The notes under the pieces were generated by a model, which saw only the letters and a list, made by a program, of their open reading frames with translations, made no database searches and was not told the origin of the DNA. A stretch of DNA of 64,000 bases from Brasilonema sennae CENA114 (lineage in GTDB: Bacteria; Cyanobacteriota; Cyanobacteriia; Cyanobacteriales; Nostocaceae), in the NCBI RefSeq assembly GCF_006968745.1, contig NZ_CP030118.1, forward strand, positions 7,466,253 to 7,530,252, given 5' to 3'. Below are positions 8,034 to 16,668 of this stretch, in pieces; position 1 is the stretch's first letter, and each line of letters opens with the position of its first letter. A program made the translations under genes and the position numbers.

Positions 8034-9961
8034 TGAAGAAGATTTTAATTTTATCAGCTAATCCTATAAATACAAATAACTTGCGCTTGGATGAAGAAGT
8101 ACGAGAAATTCAAGCAGCGTGGGAACGCGCCCTCAATAGAGAAAAATTTGAATTGATTAATAAAGGTGCAGTTCGTATTGATGAGTTGCGTCGTACATTG
8201 TTAGATCATAAACCACAAATAGTACATTTTTCCGGTCACGGTACCGGGACAGATGGCTTAGTTCTGGAAAATAACTCAGGTGAGGCGCAGATAGTAAGTA
8301 CGGAATCACTCTCACGTTTTTTTGAGTTATCAAAAGAGCAAGTAGAGTGTGTTTTACTAAACGCTTGCTATTCCGAGACTCAAGCTGAAGCAATTTTTCA
8401 ACATATTGATTGTGTCATTGGTATGGGACAATCTATTCCAGACAATTCAGCTATCCTTTTTTCCAAAGGATTTTATGATGCTATTTTTGGTGGCAGAAAC
8501 TACGCAGATGCTTTTAAATGTGGTTGTAATAATATAGATTTAAATAATATTTCGGAATTTAATACTCCCACAATAAAAATTAGACATAGAGATTTTATTC
8601 CGGAAGACTCATTCACAACTCAACCATATACACCGTTGTTCTTTATTGGCACGGTAGTATTTGGTTTGATAATTAGTTTACTAGGACTTTTCCAGTTAGT
8701 ACATAACAACGATTCTGGATTAATAACTCATATTTTACTAGGTTTTGGTCTGATTACTTTTTGGCTCTGTTGTGCATACATCTACTATCCGTCAAGTCGA
8801 ATTGCTGGTTTTAATATCAATTTCTTTAGAAGATTCAAACAATACAAGAAATTACGGCGTTTGGCTCTAGCAGGGATGGTGATTATACCTCTTTTGGGTA
8901 TAACTGGATTTTATATATTGGAACTTCCTACAAAAAACATTATTGTTCTTCTAGCTGATTATAATCAAGCAATTAAACTTGACCCTAACTATGCCCAAGC
9001 TTACTACAGCCGAGGAGTTTTTTACTTTTCTAAAAAAGACTATGACCGCGCCATAGCTGATTTTAACAAAGCAATTCAGCTTGACCCTCACTATGCCCAA
9101 GCTTACAACAACAGAGGAATTTATTACGCCAATCAAAAAGACTATGACCGCGCTATAGCTGATTTTAACAAAGCTATTAAACTTGACCCAAACTATACCC
9201 AAGCTTACAACAACAGAGGTAATTCTTACGCACATCAACAAGACTATGATCGCGCTATAGCTGATTTTAACAAAGCAATTAAACTTGACCCTCACTATAC
9301 CCAAGCTTACAACAACAGAGGAATTTATTACGCCAATCAACAAGACTATGATCGCGCTATAGCTGATTATAACCAAGCAATTAAGCTTGAGCCGAACGAT
9401 GCCCAAGCTTACTACAATCGAGGAAATTCTTACTTCGAGCAAAAAGGCTATGACCGCGCGATAGCTGATTATAACCAAGCGATTAAACTTGACCCAAACT
9501 ATGCTCAAACTTACTACAGCCGAGGAACTTCTTACGCCTATAAAAAAGACTATGACCGCGCTATAGCTGATTATAACCAAGCGATTAAACTTGATCAGAA
9601 TTATGCCCAAGCTTACTACAATCGAGGATATTCTTACTTCTATAAAAAGGACTATGACCGTGCTATAGCTGATTATAACCAAGCAATTAAACTTGACCCG
9701 AATGATGCCGCAGCTTATGATAGCCGATGTGAGCTATACCGTATTAAGAAAGACTATGCTCGTGCTATAGCAAATTGTAACCAAGCTATTAAACTTGACT
9801 CTAACTTAACCGATGCTTACTACAACCGAGGGTTAGTTTATAAGAATAAGGGCAAGAAAGATAAAGCTATACAAGACTTGAAAAAAATCTTGCAATTAAA
9901 TAATGATGTTGAATTGAACGAAAAAGCAAAACAAGAACTTAAAGAACTAAACACAAAATAA
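8033..9961 (+). CDS. CHAT-domain (caspase-like) membrane protein with TPR repeats, copy 1
   Basis: 642 residues. Residues 1-190 form a CHAT/caspase-like domain with a VHFSGHG motif (His69) and a LLNACYS motif (Cys112), the expected His-Cys dyad. Three membrane segments follow at about 202-222, 231-252 and 279-296. The rest is about nine and a half TPR units of 34 residues (RGxxYxxxKDYDRAIADYNQAIKLDPN), encoded by a 102-base DNA repeat. The TPRs begin mid-repeat directly after the third membrane segment; the ~160-residue linker domain found in copy 2 is missing. CHAT proteases act in bacterial conflict and cell-death systems, so a membrane-anchored sensor/protease is inferred. The substrate is unknown. 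Confidence 0.85.
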   Translation: MKKILILSANPINTNNLRLDEEVREIQAAWERALNREKFELINKGAVRIDELRRTLLDHKPQIVHFSGHGTGTDGLVLENNSGEAQIVSTESLSRFFELSKEQVECVLLNACYSETQAEAIFQHIDCVIGMGQSIPDNSAILFSKGFYDAIFGGRNYADAFKCGCNNIDLNNISEFNTPTIKIRHRDFIPEDSFTTQPYTPLFFIGTVVFGLIISLLGLFQLVHNNDSGLITHILLGFGLITFWLCCAYIYYPSSRIAGFNINFFRRFKQYKKLRRLALAGMVIIPLLGITGFYILELPTKNIIVLLADYNQAIKLDPNYAQAYYSRGVFYFSKKDYDRAIADFNKAIQLDPHYAQAYNNRGIYYANQKDYDRAIADFNKAIKLDPNYTQAYNNRGNSYAHQQDYDRAIADFNKAIKLDPHYTQAYNNRGIYYANQQDYDRAIADYNQAIKLEPNDAQAYYNRGNSYFEQKGYDRAIADYNQAIKLDPNYAQTYYSRGTSYAYKKDYDRAIADYNQAIKLDQNYAQAYYNRGYSYFYKKDYDRAIADYNQAIKLDPNDAAAYDSRCELYRIKKDYARAIANCNQAIKLDSNLTDAYYNRGLVYKNKGKKDKAIQDLKKILQLNNDVELNEKAKQELKELNTK

Positions 9962-9970
9962 TAACAGAAG

Positions 9971-10051
9971 ATGAACCAAGTGATAACTGAACTAGTTGAA
10001 CAGTGGTTAAAAACAAACGAAGTTACTTCATTGAATGATCCCAAACCCTGA
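9971..10051 (+). pseudogene. Truncated duplicate of the RHH gene (C-terminal 26 codons)
   Basis: The 26-codon frame MNQVITELVEQWLKTNEVTS... is nearly identical to the C-terminal half of the RHH protein at 7884-8033, but it lacks the DNA-binding strand. Its stop codon overlaps the next ATG by the same TGATG arrangement (10049-10053). It marks the left junction of the tandem duplication. It could still be translated as a leader that couples ribosomes into copy 2. Confidence 0.8.
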
Positions 10052-12714
10052 TGAAGAAGATTTTAATTTTATCAGCTAATCCTATAAATACAAAAAACTT
10101 ACGTTTGGATGAAGAAGTACGAGAAATTCAAGCAGCGTGGGAACGCGCCCTCAATAGAGAAAAATTTGAATTGATTAATAAAGGTGCAGTTCGTATTGAT
10201 GAGTTGCGTCGTACATTGTTAGATCATAAACCACAAATAGTACATTTTTCCGGTCACGGTACTGGGACAAATGGCTTAGTTCTGGAAAATAACTCAGGTT
10301 CGGCGCAAATAGTAAGTACGGAATCACTCTCACGTTTTTTTGAGTTATCAAAAGAGCAAGTAGAGTGTGTTTTACTAAATGCTTGCTATTCCGAGACTCA
10401 AGCTGAAGCAATTTTTCAACATATTGATTGTGTCATTGGTATGGGACAATCTATTCCAGACAATTCAGCTATCCTTTTTTCCAAAGGATTTTATGATGCT
10501 ATTTTTGGTGGCAGAAACTACGCAGATGCTTTTCAATTTGGTTGTAATAATATAGATTTAAATAATCTTTCGGAATTTAATACTCCCACCATAAAAATTA
10601 GACATAGAGATTTTAGTCCGGAAGACTCAATCACAACTCAACCATATACACCGTTGTTCTTTATTGGCACGGTAGTATTTGGTTTGATAATTAGTTTACT
10701 AGGACTTTTCCAGTTAGTACATAACAACGATTCTGGATTAATAACTCATATTTTACTAGGTTTTGGTCTGATTACTTTTTGGCTCTGTTGTGCATACATC
10801 TACTATCCGTCAAGTCGAATTGCTGGTTTTAATATCAATTTCTTTAGAAGATTCAAACAATACAAGAAATTACGGCGTTTGGCTCTAGCAGGGATGGTGA
10901 TTATACCTCTTTTGGGTATAACTGGATTTTATATATTGGAACTTCCTACAAAAAACATTATTGTTCTTATAGCTGATTTTGAAACTTCTGCTGAGCAAAA
11001 AAACTATGGTGTTACTAAAAGGATCTTTAATAAGCTAGATAATGCCTTTCAACAATCTACTGATGTCAAAGTACAACGTTTAAACAAAATAATTACAAAC
11101 CGTCAAGATGCCCTTAGTGAAGGAGAAAGTCACAAAGCTAGGATTGTCATCTGGGGTGATTATGACGTAACAAGTACAAATACACTGTTGAGTCCACACT
11201 TTGAAGTATTGCAAACCCCAAAAGGATACTTACCTACAATTAGCTCGTTAGAACAGACGGCTAGCATCTCTGAATTAAACAATTTTAAATTGCAATTACG
11301 TCTTTCAACAGAGATGAGTTATTTGACTCATTTCACTGTGGGATTAATTCGTTACACAGTTAGTGATTGGAAACAGGCTATAACCTATTTTAGCGAAGCT
11401 TTGGAACAGGGTAATGATTCAAACAAAGCGTTAAACCAGGAAATAGTCTACTTTTACCGAGGAACTTCTTACTTCTATAAAAAAGACTATGACCGCGCGA
11501 TAGCTGATTATAACCAAGCAATTAAACTTGACCCGAACGATGCTCAAGCTTACAACAACCGAGGAATTTCTTACTTCTATAAAAAAGACAATAACCGCGC
11601 GATAGCTGATTATAACCAAGCTATAAAACTTGACCCGAACTATGCCGAAGCTTACAACAACCGAGGAAATTCTTACGGCAATAAAAAAGACGATGACCGC
11701 GCGATAGCTGATTATAACCAAGCTATAAAACTTGACCCGAACTTAGCCCAAGCTTACTACAACCGAGGATATTCTTACGCCAACAAAAAAGACTATGACG
11801 GCGCTATAGCTGATTATAACCAAGCTATTAAACTTGACCCGAACTATGCCCATGTTTACTACAACCGAGGACTTTCTTACTTCTATAAAAAAGATTATGA
11901 CGGCGCGATAGCTGATTATAACCAAGCTATTAAACTTGACCCGAACTATGCCCAAGCTTACAACAACCGAGGAAATTCTTACGGCAATAAAAAAGACGAT
12001 GGCCGCGCGATAGCTGATTATAACCAAGCTATTAAACTTGACCCGAACTATGCCCAAGCTTACTACAACCGAGGAAATTTGTACGGCAATAAAAAAGACG
12101 ATGGCCGCGCGATAGCTGATTATAACCAAGCTATTAAACTTGACCCGAACTTAGCCCAAGCTTACTACAACCGAGGACTTTCTTACGTCAATAAAAAAGA
12201 CTATGACCGCGCGATAGCTGATTATAACCAAGCTATTAAACTTGACCCGAACTATGCCGAAGCTTACTACAACCGAGGACTTTCTTACTTCTATAAAAAA
12301 GATTATGACGGCGCTATAGCTGATTATAACCAAGCAATTAAACTTGACCCGAACTTAGCCCAAGCTTACTACAACCGAGGACTTTCTTACGCTAATAAAA
12401 AAGACTATGACCTCGCCATCGCTGATTATAACCAAGCAATTAAACTTGACCCGAACGATGCCGACGCTTATGATAGCCGATGTGAGCTATACCGTATTAA
12501 GAAAGACTATGATCGTGCTATAGCCAATTGTAACCAAGCTATTAAACTTGACCCGAACTTAACCGATTCTTACTACAACCGAGGGTTAGTTTATAAGAAT
12601 AAGGGCAATAAAGATAAAGCCATACAAGACTTGAAAAAAATCTTGCAATTAAATGATGATGTTGAATTGAACCAAAAAGCAAAACAAGAACTTAAAGAAC
12701 TAAGCACAAAATAA
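10051..12714 (+). CDS. CHAT-domain (caspase-like) membrane protein with TPR repeats, copy 2 (full-length architecture)
   Basis: 887 residues, almost identical to the upstream copy over the CHAT domain (His69, Cys112) and the three membrane segments. Here the third segment is followed by a ~160-residue non-repeat region (IADFETSAEQKNYGVTKRIF ... ARIVIWGDYD ... LTHFTVGLIRYTVSDWKQAI). About 13 TPRs of 34 residues follow, encoded by a highly homogeneous 102-base repeat. The linker region resembles extracytoplasmic or ligand-type domains seen between membrane anchors and TPRs in cyanobacterial signalling proteins, but I cannot name it. It probably represents the ancestral architecture. Long antisense frames over the TPRs are repeat artefacts. 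Confidence 0.85.
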   Translation: MKKILILSANPINTKNLRLDEEVREIQAAWERALNREKFELINKGAVRIDELRRTLLDHKPQIVHFSGHGTGTNGLVLENNSGSAQIVSTESLSRFFELSKEQVECVLLNACYSETQAEAIFQHIDCVIGMGQSIPDNSAILFSKGFYDAIFGGRNYADAFQFGCNNIDLNNLSEFNTPTIKIRHRDFSPEDSITTQPYTPLFFIGTVVFGLIISLLGLFQLVHNNDSGLITHILLGFGLITFWLCCAYIYYPSSRIAGFNINFFRRFKQYKKLRRLALAGMVIIPLLGITGFYILELPTKNIIVLIADFETSAEQKNYGVTKRIFNKLDNAFQQSTDVKVQRLNKIITNRQDALSEGESHKARIVIWGDYDVTSTNTLLSPHFEVLQTPKGYLPTISSLEQTASISELNNFKLQLRLSTEMSYLTHFTVGLIRYTVSDWKQAITYFSEALEQGNDSNKALNQEIVYFYRGTSYFYKKDYDRAIADYNQAIKLDPNDAQAYNNRGISYFYKKDNNRAIADYNQAIKLDPNYAEAYNNRGNSYGNKKDDDRAIADYNQAIKLDPNLAQAYYNRGYSYANKKDYDGAIADYNQAIKLDPNYAHVYYNRGLSYFYKKDYDGAIADYNQAIKLDPNYAQAYNNRGNSYGNKKDDGRAIADYNQAIKLDPNYAQAYYNRGNLYGNKKDDGRAIADYNQAIKLDPNLAQAYYNRGLSYVNKKDYDRAIADYNQAIKLDPNYAEAYYNRGLSYFYKKDYDGAIADYNQAIKLDPNLAQAYYNRGLSYANKKDYDLAIADYNQAIKLDPNDADAYDSRCELYRIKKDYDRAIANCNQAIKLDPNLTDSYYNRGLVYKNKGNKDKAIQDLKKILQLNDDVELNQKAKQELKELSTK

Positions 12715-12775
12715 TATAGGATTCCTATTTGATTTTTGAACGGAATTCAGTACAGTTTATGTTAAGCGTTCGGGT

Positions 12776-12830
12776 GTTCCCTGTTCCCTGTTCCCTGTTC
12801 CCTGTTCCCTGTTCCCTGTTCCCTGTTCCC
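12776..12830. repeat. Heptamer tandem repeat (CTGTTCC)n
   Basis: About eight perfect copies of CTGTTCC in the spacer between the second CHAT gene and the oxidoreductase gene. The same heptamer recurs at about 44526-44570. Confidence 0.9.
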
Positions 12831-12918
12831 TACCTCTACGAGTCAATTCAGAAATAAAACCGGATTCCTATAACAATAGTAAGTAGCTCAATTTATGAAT
12901 TAAACAGGAGCGAGGAAA

Positions 12919-13839
12919 ATGAAAGCAATAGTAATCAAAGAATACGGCAATGATGACGTTCTAAATTATGCTGATGTCGAACGCCCGGAGCCGAAGGCGG
13001 ACGAAGTTTTGGTGAAAGTTCACGTCGCGGGGGTTAATCCGGTTGACTGGAAAATCCGCAACGGTGTGGGCGAAAGGCTCGGTTTGAAACTACCGATCAT
13101 GCTCGGCGGCGAGATTGCCGGAACAATCGAAAGAATTGGCGATGATGTCAGAGGTTTCAAAGAAGGTGATGCGGTTTACGGCATCATACGCTCTGGAGGT
13201 TTCGCCGAATACGCGATCGCCAAAATGGGGGATATTGCGTCTAAACCCCAAAGTCTCGATTTCGAGAACGCGGCGGCGGTTCCACTCGGCGCGTTAACCG
13301 CATGGCAGGCGATTTTTGATTTAGCCCATCTCAGCAGCGGGCAAAGAATTTTGATAACCGGCGCGTCAGGCGGAGTCGGTTCACTGGCTGTTCAACTTGC
13401 CAAAGCAAAAGGCGCATACGTCATCGGTACGGCTTCGGGACGCAATGAAGAGTTCGTCAGAGATTTAGGCGCGGATGAGTTCGTTGATTACACGAAGCAA
13501 AACTTTGAACAAGTCGTTAAAGACGTTGATGTCGTCTTCGATGCAGTCGGCGGCGACACGTTTGAAAGAGCGTTCCAAACTTTGAAAAAAGGTGGCTTTC
13601 TGGTAACGTCAGTGGAGTTTCCGTCCGAAGAAAAAGCGCAGGAATTTGGCGTCAAGTCCGCGCGGGTTCATTGCAAGCCAAACGCGGAACAATTAGCTGC
13701 CATCAGCGCATTGGTTGACGAAGGCAAATTAAAAGCGCACGTCGCAACCGTTTTGCCGCTTGTAGAAGTCAAAAAGGCATTCCAACTTTCCGAAAGTGGG
13801 CGCACACGCGGCAAAATTGTTTTGCAAATTGGCACATAG
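12919..13839 (+). CDS. NADP-dependent oxidoreductase, zinc-free quinone-oxidoreductase type (MDR superfamily)
   Basis: 306 residues, medium-chain dehydrogenase/reductase fold. The N-terminal GroES-like domain contains VKVHVAGVNPVDWKIRNG (~residues 31-48) and the Rossmann domain contains ITGASGGVGSLAVQLAKAKGA (~residues 143-163). The catalytic-zinc cysteine and histidine pattern of true alcohol dehydrogenases is absent, which fits the quinone oxidoreductase/enoyl reductase branch. GGAG at about 12907 serves as the ribosome-binding site. Codon use is richer in GCG, CGC and GTC than in neighbours and the gene lacks local repeats, suggesting acquisition from another phylum. The physiological substrate is unknown. 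Confidence 0.88.
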   Translation: MKAIVIKEYGNDDVLNYADVERPEPKADEVLVKVHVAGVNPVDWKIRNGVGERLGLKLPIMLGGEIAGTIERIGDDVRGFKEGDAVYGIIRSGGFAEYAIAKMGDIASKPQSLDFENAAAVPLGALTAWQAIFDLAHLSSGQRILITGASGGVGSLAVQLAKAKGAYVIGTASGRNEEFVRDLGADEFVDYTKQNFEQVVKDVDVVFDAVGGDTFERAFQTLKKGGFLVTSVEFPSEEKAQEFGVKSARVHCKPNAEQLAAISALVDEGKLKAHVATVLPLVEVKKAFQLSESGRTRGKIVLQIGT

Positions 13840-13853
13840 TTTTGAACTGGAGT

Positions 13854-14729
13854 TTAGCGCGAAATCGCCAAAATCTGGGAAATCATCCGGTTTGCTTGCG
13901 ACAAATAACCACCACCAAATAAATTGAAATGGTTCAAAATGTGATACAGGTTGTAGAGAGTTTTTCTTTGCTCATACCCTTCATTTAACCGCCAAACTTC
14001 GTTGTAACCCCGATAAAACGCAGCAGAGAAACCACCGAATAATTCTGTCATGGCGATATCAACTTCGCGATCGCCAAAATAAGCCGCCGGATCAAAAATC
14101 ACTGGTTCTCCCGCAACAGTACACCCAGCATTTCCTCCCCATAAATCACCATGTACAAGAGAAGGCTGTGGTTTATGATCTGCCAAAATTTCAGGAATAG
14201 CCTCTAGTAACTCCTTTTCTTGGGGAAAATGACCTCCCTTACGCCTTCCCAATTGGAATTGATAACTCAGCCGATATTTAGTATAAAACTCACCCCAATC
14301 TGCTGTCCAAGTATTAATTTGAGGCGTGGAACCAATAGTGTTGTTTATATCCCAACCAAAACCTTGGCTGCTGGTTGCTTTATGCATCGCTGCTAACTTG
14401 CGCCCCATTTCTTCCCAAGATTTTGTTTGGGCTGAACCCATCTCTAGCCATTCCAACACCACATAGCTAGAATCACCAGCTGTATCCCAGCAAATGGGTT
14501 TGGGAACGCGGATAGTTGCTGTTTGGTACATTTGCTGTAAGCCTAGCGCCTCAGCCTCGAACATTGCAATTTGCGACGCTTGATTAAACTTGACAAAATA
14601 GGTGCGCTCACCGTCACAGACACTGTAACCTTGATTTATACATCCACCACCGACTGAGCGTCGTTGTGACGATTGAAATTTTTCGCCAGTCACCTGGCTA
14701 ATATTGGCATCAATTTCAGTCCACATCAT
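13854..14729 (-). CDS. Fructosamine kinase family protein
   Basis: 291 residues, the usual length for fructosamine-3-kinase-like proteins of the aminoglycoside phosphotransferase fold. Visible motifs are GGCINQGYSV near the N-terminus, YFVKFN (ATP-binding lysine), LVHGDLWGGNAG (catalytic loop, ~residues 191-202) and VIFDPAAYFGDREVDIAM (metal-binding Asp). The family phosphorylates ketosamine or ribulosamine adducts, allowing deglycation of proteins. It converges with the oxidoreductase gene, whose stop is only 15 bases away. Confidence 0.9.
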   Translation of the reverse strand: MMWTEIDANISQVTGEKFQSSQRRSVGGGCINQGYSVCDGERTYFVKFNQASQIAMFEAEALGLQQMYQTATIRVPKPICWDTAGDSSYVVLEWLEMGSAQTKSWEEMGRKLAAMHKATSSQGFGWDINNTIGSTPQINTWTADWGEFYTKYRLSYQFQLGRRKGGHFPQEKELLEAIPEILADHKPQPSLVHGDLWGGNAGCTVAGEPVIFDPAAYFGDREVDIAMTELFGGFSAAFYRGYNEVWRLNEGYEQRKTLYNLYHILNHFNLFGGGYLSQANRMISQILAISR

Positions 14730-14744
14730 AACAATTCAAAATTC

Positions 14745-15145
14745 ATGGTTGCTGAGCGTAGTCGAAGCAAAATTCATGGTTGCTGAGCGCAGTCGAAGCA
14801 AAATTCAAAACTAAATTTCTGTAGGGCATACAATGTTTGAGCAGCGAGTGAGGGGGATGAGCAGGATAACTTCCTCATCGTTGGAAGTCTACAGCCTTCC
14901 TAAATAAGATATGAACATCCTCCTCTTCTTCTCTTTCTTTTCTTTGCGTCCTACCCTGCGGGAAGCCGCTTTGCGTCTATGCGTCCTTTGCGGTACCCTG
15001 CGGGAAGCCCTTCGGGTATCTCCTGCGGAGACGCTACGCGTTCGCTCTTAGCGTGCGCTTGCGCTTACGCAGTCGCCTAGGTCGGGAAACCCTCCTGCAG
15101 CGCTGTCTCACCGCTTCGCGTCTACGTTTTTTTTGTTCACGACTT
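14745..15145. repeat. Dispersed repeat block upstream of the fructosamine kinase gene
   Basis: It begins with two tandem copies of a ~34-base unit (CATGGTTGCTGAGCGTAGTC then GAAGCAAAATT). Further on it carries the TCCTGCGGAGACGCTACGCG, TTCGCTCTTAGCGTGCGCTT and GTCGGGAAACCC modules shared with 6990-7200 and 48890-49310. No convincing coding potential. Confidence 0.75.
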
Positions 15146-15168
15146 ATCTAGGATTGCTGTAAGATGCT

Positions 15169-16449
15169 CTAAGATGGCTTAATAACAACCACACCGTAGG
15201 CATCTGGGGAAAGGTATTCTTGTGCTGCTTGCATCAAGCTAGTTGTATCTTGAGCTTGAATGCGAGCTGGGTAGTTAAATGCTGGTTCCAAATCTCCTAC
15301 CATTGATTGATAGTAACCGTATAAATTGGCGCGATCGCTCGGTGCTTCATTGGCAAAAATAAATCTGTTAGCCACTTTTGTCCGTACACGAGCTATTTCC
15401 GCCTCTTTTACCATTTCTGTTTGCAGATTTTGGATATGCTGCACAATCCGAGCCTCTGTTGCCGACAGATTTTCAGTTGTACAATAAGCCGTAATATAAA
15501 ATGTACCTTGTAACTGCTGCGTCATATTGCTGACAGAAATATGGGAAACCAGCCCCAGTTCTTGGCGCAAATCCTGCACCAGCCTTGATGTCAGCCCATG
15601 TCCCAAAATTGCCGCCAAAACATCCAAGGCATAAGTTTTTTCTAATTGGTTCAACCCAGGTACTCGCCAAAGCATGATTAGTCTTGCTTGCTGCAGGCTT
15701 TCATCAATAAATTCTTTACGGACAATGTTTTTAAACAAAGGTTCTGAATTAGGCTGTACCTGCTGAATGGGCGTTGGATGCTCAGTTTTCACAGTTCGTT
15801 CAAAACCTTTTGCAACAATTTCAACTAACTCTTCCACAGGTAAATTACCTACAGCCACAGCAGTTATTGAAGGGGGTTGATACCAAGTTGCATGAAAATC
15901 CCGCATCTGCTGAGGTTGCAATTGAGAAATGACAGTTTCTGGTCCCAAAACAGGACGCCGATAAGGTAACTTATCAAAAGCCGTCTCCATCGCTCGTTGA
16001 AAAATGCGGCGACGGGGATTATCCTCAGAACGTCGAATTTCTTCCAGAACCACCAATCGTTCGCGCTCAAAAGCTTCGTTAGGTATACTCGCATTGAGTA
16101 CGACATCAATTTGCAGTGGCGCAAGCTCTACAAAATCCTTGGGAGCACTGGTAATGTAGTAATGAGTATAGTCTTGACTTGTAGCGGCATTAGTCACAGC
16201 ACCCCGCTCTTCAATTCGACGTTCAAACTCGCCGCTTGCCAGTCGTTCAGTTCCCTTAAAAATCATATGCTCTAGAAAGTGAGCCATACCGTTAATGGTA
16301 TCTGACTCGGCAGTGGAACCAACATTAACCCACAAGCTCAGGTTCACTGCTTCAACAGGCATCTGTTCTGCAACTATAGTCAAACCCCCAGGCAATTGGT
16401 AAAGCTTTGGAGTATTAAGACGAGGAAAGTTTAGCAGGGTTGAAGTCAT
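15169..16449 (-). CDS. M16 family zinc metallopeptidase (processing-peptidase-like)
   Basis: 426 residues. The inverted zinc motif HXXEH is present as HFLEH at residues 57-61, with the second-domain region typical of the active subunit (LEEIRRSEDNPRRRIFQRAM). Length and pattern match the cyanobacterial single-chain M16B peptidases, homologous to mitochondrial processing peptidase beta. They degrade or process small peptides, possibly in the periplasm or cytosol; no signal peptide is obvious. Transcribed divergently from the glycosyltransferase gene. Confidence 0.92.
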   Translation of the reverse strand: MTSTLLNFPRLNTPKLYQLPGGLTIVAEQMPVEAVNLSLWVNVGSTAESDTINGMAHFLEHMIFKGTERLASGEFERRIEERGAVTNAATSQDYTHYYITSAPKDFVELAPLQIDVVLNASIPNEAFERERLVVLEEIRRSEDNPRRRIFQRAMETAFDKLPYRRPVLGPETVISQLQPQQMRDFHATWYQPPSITAVAVGNLPVEELVEIVAKGFERTVKTEHPTPIQQVQPNSEPLFKNIVRKEFIDESLQQARLIMLWRVPGLNQLEKTYALDVLAAILGHGLTSRLVQDLRQELGLVSHISVSNMTQQLQGTFYITAYCTTENLSATEARIVQHIQNLQTEMVKEAEIARVRTKVANRFIFANEAPSDRANLYGYYQSMVGDLEPAFNYPARIQAQDTTSLMQAAQEYLSPDAYGVVVIKPS

Positions 16450-16668
16450 TTCAATTTGTAGGGAATAAGCTTACACCTCTTTATCTTACCTAGGACTGAA
16501 ATCTGTACCGGGATTATCAGTGTCTGAGCGAGGTTTTGTTAAGAAATAGTAAATAATTTTTTTTCAAATTTTGCATATTATTACTGATGATCATTGTTAC
16601 AAATACAATACATAACAGTAAATAAGTAGTCGTAATTTGTTGACTTGATTGTCACGAACAAAAGTTGC

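Noticed and set aside
8951..12333. Antisense frames of 60-243 codons opposite the TPR regions
   Set aside because: They mirror the 102-base TPR DNA repeat on the other strand, have no ribosome-binding sites and encode repetitive hydrophobic sequence.
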